In this document: positions 56,690 to 64,000 of the stretch, piece after piece | Numbering within the stretch: the stretch's first letter is position 1 | How the letters are laid out: the number at the start of each line of letters is the position of its first letter | Source of the DNA: Endomychus coccineus | Taxonomy: Eukaryota > Arthropoda > Insecta > Coleoptera > Endomychidae | Direction: 5' to 3' | NCBI GenBank assembly: GCA_958510875.1 | Contig: OY294069.1 | Location: 159,525,111-159,589,110 of the forward strand | Length of the DNA stretch: 64,000 bases | The notes under the pieces: model-generated | Database searches by the model: none | What the model saw: only the letters and a program-made list of their open reading frames with translations | Told to the model about the DNA's origin: nothing | Program-made: the position numbers and the translations under genes

Positions 56690-57050
56690 CTCGCCTAAGC
56701 TCTCTAAAACCCTACTCTCTACGAGCAGGAGAGGCCTAAAACTGGTGACAGGTCTCCTCACAGGACACTGTCATCTGAATATACGTAGATGTGGAAAGGC
56801 GGACGAAACTGTCTCTCACATTCTAACAGAATGTCCAGCACTGGCTTCCCTTAGGCTACAACTAACACCTCAGCAGCACCCAGATGCCGTTGAAGCCATA
56901 AGATATATTACTTCATGAAAAAATCTCATCCTGCGACACTGCCTTAGGCCTGCTTTACGGATTATTGTATCATGGAACGCACAATGGACCCAATCAAGCG
57001 GTCTAAGTGCTCCAGAGTTGTCCGCCCCCGTTTTGATTGCTTGATTGAGT
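56690..57050 (+). pseudogene. non-LTR ORF2 C-terminus (zinc-knuckle)
   Basis: GLKLVTGLLTGHCHLNIRRC, then GKADETVSHILTECPALAS and LRLQLTPQQHPDAVEAIRYI. This is the C-terminal LTGHCxLNxHL...CRxCGxAxETxxHxLxECPAL region of I/R1-group ORF2. About ten residues between HLN and RCG are deleted. The tail shares AATGGACCCA and GGTCTAAGTGC strings with 27380-27420, so both are one family. A TGA ends the frame at 56916-56918. Confidence 0.8.
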
Positions 57051-57139
57051 GTCCTTATACCTCAGAAGCTTTCCCATTCTATCAGCTGCATCCAGATCTC
57101 TTGCAAGCAAGTACATTCGTTGTTCATTTCCCTCACTTA

Positions 57140-57600
57140 CTTTATTCTATTCTATACTCCTAAGGTGTTGATTTTGGTTTTGCATCTCAGAACCATCCTT
57201 GAACTAATGATTTTCGAGCTTATCGCTTTTATGCCTTCTTGACTATCAGACATGATGGCTATTTCCTTCTTCTTGTATCCCTTTCCCAGATTAAGTTGTA
57301 CACATCTCTCAATTCTATAAATTCCTGCTTGAAAGATACTGGTTCATTTACCCTCTACTCTTCTTTGTTTCCATGGTGGGTTTGGTTCTGTGTAACTATC
57401 AACACCTAGCCCATGTCACTGTAAGTGATGAGTGTTTTTCAGAGAGTTGCTATCCCTTGAGAATTAATAACTCTTCTTCTTTCGCGATTTGCTTGGTTCT
57501 ATCACGCCAGACTAGTTCTTCATGGTGACGATGGGTCTCACTACTATCAAGATGCCTAAGCATTGTTCTGGGTGAACTACTCCATGCTCTACCTCCCATA
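57140..57600 (-). pseudogene. non-LTR RNase H fragment
   Basis: On the minus strand, FQAGIYRIERCVQLNLGKGY, then KKKEIAIMSDSQEGIKAISS and KIISSRMVL (about 57180-57330). This is the FQAEIxAI helix with its catalytic Glu changed to Gly, and the SDSQAAIKAL block with Asp kept. A decayed NRxxLKHLxxxE-type stretch (ELVWRDRTKQIA) follows further upstream. It faces the tail at 56690-57050, so two elements meet here. Confidence 0.65.
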
Positions 57601-57609
57601 GTTCTGCAC

Positions 57610-58140
57610 ACTAGTGATGTCCACGAGAGATTCGAGGAGATTCGAGACGATCTTCGGACGAGACGAGAATTTTGCTAGTCGGATCTCGGGCGAGAGTCTC
57701 GCCATAGTCTCGCGGAACTAACTCGCCACTTCGCGGATATTTTGCCAAAGAAATGGTGAATATTTCTGTGTACAAAGTGATAAACAAACAAGGTTATTGC
57801 TTTGTCGGACAGTGGCGGTCGCCTTTGCAACCCTTGCCTACTGCCATAAATTTTGCGATATGAAGGTGTGACAAGGGAATAAACACAGAATTTTAGTTTT
57901 TCGTTTACTAGTTATTCGAATCCCTGAGGGTCTATAACTGTGATAAGTTGATTGAAAATGGGCAGAGCCAACAGGAAAAGAAGGGATCTTTTGGTTTTAG
58001 AAGATGAATCAAACTCCGGTGATTTTTCTAGTGGAACTGCGGACGTGTACAAGTACTTACCAGACAATATCAATATAACTGAAACTGAATCATAGCTAAA
58101 TATAAGTAGTTCGTCTCTTACACGATTCACAAAAGCAAAT
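57610..58140 (+). mobile_element. hAT-like 5' end with short N-terminal frame
   Basis: TAGTGATGTCCACGAGAG (57612 on) followed by a cluster of GAGATTCGAG, GAGACGAG and GTCTCGCC words is typical of the start of some hAT elements, with dense subterminal repeats. At 57957 an ATG opens MGRANRKRRDLLVLEDESN, ending GTADVYKYLPDN and a TAG at 58094-58096, a basic-then-acidic start such as precedes a BED finger. No further transposase or right end was identified. Confidence 0.4.
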
Positions 58141-58595
58141 ACGATACATATTTTAACATTGAATTAATATTGAAAAGGAAAAACCGAGATAAATCAGGGG
58201 GCGGCTTCGAGCCAAGCACTTCATAATCATCTAATGAGGGTTGCTTTTATGGCTCGAAAACACTCAACACTCTACACCGGTGTAATTGCAATTGGAAATT
58301 CAATCCTTACATCTATCTGGGTTTTTACTTATTTCTTCGTATTTCCATAATCTGTGATAGTATGCAGCATTATTGGAAATCGCCCGGAAATTTAGTTTGT
58401 CTTATTTTGTTTCGATTATCGTAAGCGTCTATAATTTAATACAAAAAATAAACCACTATCCGCATATATGCAGGTTGCAATATATGGAATGTATGGAGTA
58501 TTTTTATAAACAATAAGTGTTTTATCTTACTTCTCTCATTCTTATCTTTCTATGCTGTATCTATAATTTCACGGATCATTAATAATTATCTACAA
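58141..58595. other. no recognisable feature
   Basis: AT-rich; may include interior of the hAT-like element, but no motif is visible. Confidence 0.3.
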
Positions 58596-58597
58596 GA

Positions 58598-58980
58598 TTC
58601 TAATTGAATCTATAATCCGATATGGAATTATTGTCTGGGGTGGCTTATATGATACTTCCCTGAAACAATTAAATATTGTTCAAAACTATATGTTGAAAGT
58701 AATTTTCAAGAAACACAAACGACATCTCACAGAACTATATAATGAAACAATATTCAATGTACGAACACTTTATTTTCATAATTCTTGTTTATTTCTTTTC
58801 CAAAAGCGCAATTTCCAAATTCATATGTTACATATATAATACCAGAAACAATAATAACAAATACATCAAAATACCTAAAAGGACAAATAACCTTCACCTA
58901 AGATTTCTAGGCCCAATGTTTCAAAAATTTACACTTACTACCTACATCCCTGAAATAAGTAAAGGACTATAACATTTTCT
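58598..58980 (+). pseudogene. non-LTR RT C-terminal fragment (Jockey/CR1-like)
   Basis: LIESIIRYGIIVWGGLYDTS, then LKQLNIVQNYMLKVIFKK and HLTELYNETIFNVRTLYFHN. This is the thumb and connection of a non-LTR RT (YGIxxWGG...LxxLQxxxLKxI). The frame is open from 58598 to 58830, then shifts into NTRNNNNKYIKIPKRTNNLH and LRFLGPMFQKF, the usual C-terminal TRxxxxxxP...LxxxGPxxxN stretch. 5'-truncated. Confidence 0.75.
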
Positions 58981-59284
58981 CAAAATTATCTGAACAATAC
59001 ATATTTGAAATTAAAACTTAATACATTTCTTTCATTATCAAATAATTCATAACTATAAGCTAAACTTTGATTTATAAATTGCATTGTTATACGTAATCAA
59101 ATAAATGTCGTGTAAATAAGATATGAATAATACATTTATTAAAAAATAATTCAGACAAGTAACTAGATTCATTCTAGCTACTTAGGCGTTACTATTCTAT
59201 ATCATTCAATGTGACCTATCATATATGCTTATAGTTATATAATAATAATAATAAAGATTCTTGACCCAGGTATGAACCATATAT
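58981..59284. other. no recognisable feature
   Basis: AT-rich spacer between the RT fragment and the family-A element. Confidence 0.4.
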
Positions 59285-59895
59285 AAATTCCCGGGAAATA
59301 GGTCACATTAACACTTATGCTCCATATTTTGTTGTCTTAACGTACGTTTCGGTCTTACGACCATCATCAGAAGACTTATTATGTCTAAGACTGGATTACT
59401 TAAAACTTGTATTAAACAAAGCGTCCTTATCGCACCAATTTCAATTAAAATGCCCAGGTCGCCGAAACGAACAGAAACACGAATAATCGAAACTGTATCA
59501 CCTCAATGTTATGATTATAAAATATCAAGAATCCACTGTTAAGCAGAACTGTTAATAAATGCGTGTCCATGTCAAGAAAGGCTGTGAACTACTAGAACGA
59601 GACCATTAGTTTAAGTATTCACTTTCAAACCAGATGTTAGATTTATGAGCTAATAGGAAAAGGTTTGTCAGTTATGGAGATATACTTCTACCTAAATATA
59701 CTTTTAACATTATAAAGAGGCATGTAGGAATTTGCAAAAGCTTTTATTTAATTAAGTTAGTATAAATATGACTTAGAGTTTGAATATCTTTCCTATGATT
59801 TACAGATTTGGAGTCACGTTTTATGTGAATCATCACCATAATAGATCTTTCAAGAAAATATAAAGCATAAGTGTTAATGTGACTTATTTCCAGGG
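59285..59895 (-). mobile_element. short PLE family-A element with inverted ends
   Basis: The left end, AAATTCCCGGGAAATAGGTC, and the right end, GTTAATGTGACTTATTTCCA (59870-59891), are inverted copies. The left repeat is full (with hammerhead, GCGTCCTTATCGCACCAATT and CGAAACGAACAGAAACACGA blocks), while the right keeps only about 45 bp. The core shares TTCAAACCAGATGTTAGATT and TACTTTTAACATTATAAAGA with the other copies. About 0.6 kb, with no coding capacity. Confidence 0.7.
59330..59380 (-). ncRNA. type-I hammerhead ribozyme motif, family A, intact core
   Basis: Minus strand: GTCTT, CTGATGA (59364-59370), hairpin GGTCGTAAGACC, GAAAC, GTACGTT, AAGAC (59334-59338). Helix I pairs 5 of 5 bp; helix II pairs 4 bp with a GTAA tetraloop; predicted cleavage after GTT, between 59339 and 59338. 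All invariant core residues are present. Helix III is the self-complementary CGTACG type, so activity may need dimer formation. Confidence 0.8.
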
Positions 59896-61784
59896 AATTT
59901 GTATATGGTATAATAATACTTGTTATAATTAAGATAAATTTTTTTAAATTTTTTTTCTTTGACTACACAAGAGGGTAACCTATATATAATGTTCGACGAA
60001 CATCATAAATATGTACAATTAAACAATATATAAAAATGAACAGTACGACATTGTGAAGAAATGTACAAATTTAATGTTTCTCAATCGATGTATAAAAATG
60101 GGAAAGTTGATTGAAAATTATAAAAGTAATATGATTATGTAAAATATATCTCATATTACAATCTGGTGGGCAATTTATGTACTTTGAATATGGAACCTCT
60201 TCTATAGGGCGCAGTTCCTTTTAAAAAATTAGTATTCTAGATGCAGAAGTATCGTTTCTTGCGCCTCCAATTCAAGTTATTTCATTGAAATATGCTAATT
60301 TACCTAATACTTATTCTCTCATGCATGTGCCATTTCAATTACACATAAATCGGGATTGATCGATAATTGTTCCACAATATTTTGACAGGTTTGTAGGTTT
60401 GTACATCACGTACATAAAGGTAAGCGTGAAACTCGCATTAACTGTACCACAATTCTAGGATTATGCTTGACTTGGAGAACTTGAACGTTGAATATTTAGT
60501 TTAATTGAACTAGAATCTATGAAATATGATATTGATCTCAATATTGAAGCTTGAAATTGATAAATTATACTTGAATGAAGGGAATAGAAACTATATTGAT
60601 TGAATCCAGATTGAAATACAATTTATGTTCTCGTTTCTTAAACAAGTAGTTCACCGTAGACGAGATTTAATTTTTATGGCGTTACTATGAAGATCTAGAA
60701 TTATTTTCAAATTCACCTCCCGCTGTGGTGTATATTGTCTAGCTTTTGTTAATACTTGACATGGGTTGAAATTGTTGTTGGCTCGAGTTCCATTGGTATT
60801 CTAGGATCTATTTCACACTTTCGTAATATTATAGAAATGTGAAAAACAAATAAATTGAAAGTTTTTGGTTATTGACAAAATACGTGCAATTAAATTTACG
60901 ATATTAATTCACTATTTCTTGAGGTTTATACGAATTGCTTGATCCATTGTTATAAGATTTTAAGCCGATGAAAAGCGATAAAAAAGACCGAGCTTCCAAT
61001 TCAAATTATTTTCCCGAGTATACAAATTGCCAAATTAGAAGTAATTGTAACACAATAGTTCAAGTCTGAACAAACAAACTTTTCACATTTTCAAACTACA
61101 AAATTAATTTTTAAACTTCAAGACGATTCCTTTTTTATAATTAACAAGAACTTGTCTGGACTGACATATTTGTTTGAAGAAATAAGAACTAAATTTTAAA
61201 ATTTTCCCAGATCAGGACCATGATTAATAACAAGATCATCCTCATGAATCGTGGTCATAGTGCTTAAATTCTCAAATTTTTGGTTATCTTTGTAGAGAAT
61301 GTTCCTTGAGTTTAGCTAAAAAATTTAAGGGCATATTCTATGACCAAATGTGTCTAAATAAAAAAAAAAGTATTTAATCTCCAAACTGCTTGAATTTATT
61401 CAACCAAACTTCGAACACATATTTAATATGTCAGTGGGTATGGACCAAAAAATAACCTTGTTTAGAAACTTACCAGTGGCGGAGGTGTGGGTATCATCGA
61501 TCATTATTTATTAAAAAACATATACATCACCCTGTATTATAAATAGAATAGATCGTCATATGCGTTATTGTGTTATCTTAATTTTTTGTCTCTCTACATT
61601 TTTCATAATCCAAACCGATTTTCGACAAAAATGATTTATTTGACTAAGTGCAATTTTACGATACTTAAATATAGCAACTTGTAAGGGTAAATATCTTATT
61701 GAGGACAATGAAAGTGAAAAGCCATAATCTTAGTTAATCAGTGTGTATTGTCAAATTGAGCTTATTTAGAATTAAGCTTTAATC
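59896..61784. other. no recognisable gene
   Basis: AT-rich throughout; no motif, repeat or frame worth calling. Confidence 0.4.
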
Positions 61785-62460
61785 ATGGCTTATTCAAATA
61801 CTTGAATGGCCAATATGGAAATGGTAGTGAGACTAGGCGATTTTATATTGAAAGATTTCCAAATCAACCAGCTCCAAATCCAAGAAAGTTCAGAAATTTA
61901 TTTCAACGTCTTCCGGACTCGGATTCATTTCAGAAAAGTCCAATTCTTGGAAAACCTTTGAGTGTTACTACACCTGAACTGGAAGAAGTCATTCTACACG
62001 AATACTAGTACCAGGACTAGGAAAATCGATGCAACTCTGAATATGAATCATGAATTAATTTGGTCCGTCCTGAAGCATCACCAGTTCTACCCGTGGTACG
62101 GGTAAAGGATTCAAGCCTCACTGCCGCAAGACTACCCTGCTCGCTTAAAATTGCACGAATGGATTTTCCAAAAAATTGAACAGAATGTTGACTTTACCAC
62201 CCAATATATTGTTTATGGAAAAACTAACTTTTCCAGATATACTATAACGAACTTCCACAATAATCACGTTCAGTCTGGTGAAAACCCTCATGCCATAACG
62301 GAATCTCGATTTCTTTCAATGTATAGGTAGGCATTTTCTTGAAAACGTTTACCGCATAGTCAAGAATAAAGACAATACCGTTATATTGTAAAATTGCCAA
62401 CACCAACACAAGATTCACTTCTGATCTTGTCTTGCATTGATAGTGTTGTCCTTCGCTAAT
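61785..62460 (+). pseudogene. DUF4817-type mariner/Tc transposase, decayed
   Basis: The ATG at 61785 gives MAYSNT and a TGA; one frame over, GQYGNGSETRRFYIERFPNQ, then FRNLFQRLPDSDSF and LSVTTPELEEVILHEY form the DUF4817 helix-turn-helix start of arthropod transposases. After a stop, LIWSVLKHHQFYPWYG, then ARLKLHEWIFQKIEQNVDFT, TITNFHNNHVQSGENPHAIT and ESRFLSMYR. The first catalytic motif, usually FTDEAxF, reads VYGKTNF, so the first Asp is lost. The frame breaks at 62340 before the second Asp block. Confidence 0.8.
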
Positions 62461-64000
62461 AATCATCGAATAAACTGTCAACTTTTATCAATAACAAGTG
62501 AAACTAAACTGCAAAAGCAGAGGATTTGTGATTAGTTACTCTGTCAGTAATTTTTACTCCATTTATGAATTTTCTAAATATCTTTTTGTCGACGGATTAC
62601 CTTTCATCTCTTCTATTTGTTCGATGGAAACGATGAGAAGTAGAACGTGATGGTTATTTGGAAGGAATTTAGCTACAACAGGTTCCAAAAGTTATGTTAC
62701 CCATGTACAGAAAACTGTTTGATCAAACCGTTGATATCAATTTGCACTATAAGATATCGCCTGTTAAATTTTCAACAATCTAACTTAATGCCAATTAATA
62801 AAACATCATTTTTGAAGATCCAGGTGAATATTTATTATATTCCCACACTGATACTATAATTTTGACTAACACTTAGAAATATAATTATCTTCACTCAGAA
62901 TGAAGTATTGGTAGACTTCAACAAGTAATTAACATAGGGTATGATTATCAAACATTAAAAAAATCTTCAGCTTATTGCTCGGTAGAATATAATTAATCGA
63001 CTAAGCGAGTGAAGTTATGGTACAATACCTATATACGTTGAAACTCCCTCATTGTGCAGATTCATTCATGTGTAAAAGGTCGACATGTTATCTGTTATTA
63101 TTAAATTTGTTATTTATTCATTCATATTGTATGATCGTTTTTTGACCAGATAATAATATTTATTAGTAACATCTCACGATATTTTCCCACAGTCATTGAT
63201 ATGTCCTTCATTCAATTGTTTCTATTTCCAAATCTCCTGTATCGGCAAGTTCTTTTATAATGTAAGCTCCTGCTCAAGTTTCCAAAACCATTTGTGCTTG
63301 TCTTTTATTAGTTGTGCTCTCCCGTGCTAAGTTCTTGTTTATGTGGATGTTTTTTCACATTTTCTTCTAAATCATAAGCGAAAATTGAAGATGTATACAC
63401 GACAGCTCTACGCATGATCAAAGTAACGATTTTAAAATCAACTAATGTTCTAAATTTAAGTGAACTGTACGAACAAGTAACCAAATGCAACTCGCCTAAA
63501 TCCAGACTTCATTGACTCGCTTGAGTTGGTGTGATGCCAAACCAGACCTATCTTCTAATAGAATTTATAGTCTAGTAGTACTGTTTTCAAAATCGACGAT
63601 TTTCGAAATTTCATATATAATTTTTCTAAGGTGGCTATTATCAATTTTAGCAATCAACTTACCCACCGTGCAGTGTACTGACATCGAAACTTAAGGTCCT
63701 GTGAGACTTTTCTCTCATGGTGCCTCAAGTTTTGGGTCCAAAAAATTAAAGCGACCCAATGTAGCGTCCAAAGCAAAAAAATCTGCCCCTCTGAATCTAC
63801 TCATTGTACCAAGGTCTGCTTGGGAAAAATATGTATCCGCATGGTCCAAACCGCGACTCGATTCTACTTTCGAGAATCGAGATAATCGAGTTTAAATTTT
63901 GACCCTAACCTATAATGACTGTTCGCAGCGAAACTGTCGAAACCTTTTTTCGTATACCATATAGGTAATATAGAATAAAGTCCCCCAAAGAGAATGAGCC
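62461..64000. other. no supported gene
   Basis: AT-rich, with short open frames on both strands and no recognisable motifs. The 64-codon plus-strand frame at 63701 is basic but matches nothing I know. Confidence 0.35.

Noticed and set aside
1..64000. CRISPR arrays, operons, prokaryotic promoters or ribosome binding sites
   Set aside because: None seen; splice sites, TE content and coding style are animal, so such signals are not expected.

Overview
This is AT-rich arthropod (most likely insect) intergenic DNA, dominated by decayed mobile elements of many superfamilies with a few fragments that look like host exons. Evidence for the assignment: insect-type non-LTR retrotransposons of the I/R1/Jockey group, mariner elements with TA target duplications, hAT elements with an 8-bp target duplication, Penelope-like elements (PLEs) with GIY-YIG endonucleases, splice-flanked coding fragments, and TTAGG-like motifs inside a minisatellite. 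There is no prokaryotic gene organisation. No complete, intact protein-coding gene was found.

Layout. 0-9 kb: two non-LTR RT fragments, a TA-flanked foldback element (4529-5379), a non-LTR RNase H fragment, a decayed intron-bearing copy of a CDR2/centrocortin-like gene (6740-7905, minus), and an unidentified coding-like segment near 9 kb. 11-19 kb: a MULE transposase fragment, a PLE remnant, a non-LTR RT fragment, paired hammerhead-like PLE termini (17.2-17.4 kb) and a 982-bp TIR element with TA duplication. 19-27 kb: a mariner/Tc remnant, a PLE with RT and GIY-YIG motifs, a PLE split by a 1448-bp hAT deletion derivative with a perfect TSD, and an inverted-repeat element with TAGTCGAGG ends. 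27-34 kb: a non-LTR tail, a candidate host first exon with a strong 5' splice site (28038-28104), a truncated TIR element abutting a seven-copy minisatellite, and a 1482-bp tandem duplication with no difference found where checked. 35-46 kb: a PLE-derived element with inverted terminal repeats, a non-LTR element interrupted by an internally deleted mariner, PLE GIY-YIG pieces, unidentified coding-like sequence and a non-LTR ORF2 tail. 48-51 kb: a PLE with RT and hammerhead motif, split by a 1287-bp mariner. 52-53 kb: a ~0.8-kb near-perfect palindrome. 53-64 kb: more PLE and non-LTR fragments, an hAT-like end, a third inverted-terminal PLE-derived element with an intact-looking hammerhead motif, and a DUF4817-type transposase pseudogene.

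How it fits together: the most coherent signal is the PLE group. At least three terminal-repeat families carry type-I hammerhead ribozyme motifs with very short, palindromic helix III. One family (A) recurs at 35.6, 48.2 and 59.3 kb as units bounded by inverted terminal repeats, two of them short and without RT. Nested insertions give relative ages: PLE before hAT (24-25.6 kb), PLE before mariner (49-50.7 kb), non-LTR before mariner (39.8-40.7 kb). All calls come from reading the sequence by eye; no database search was run.
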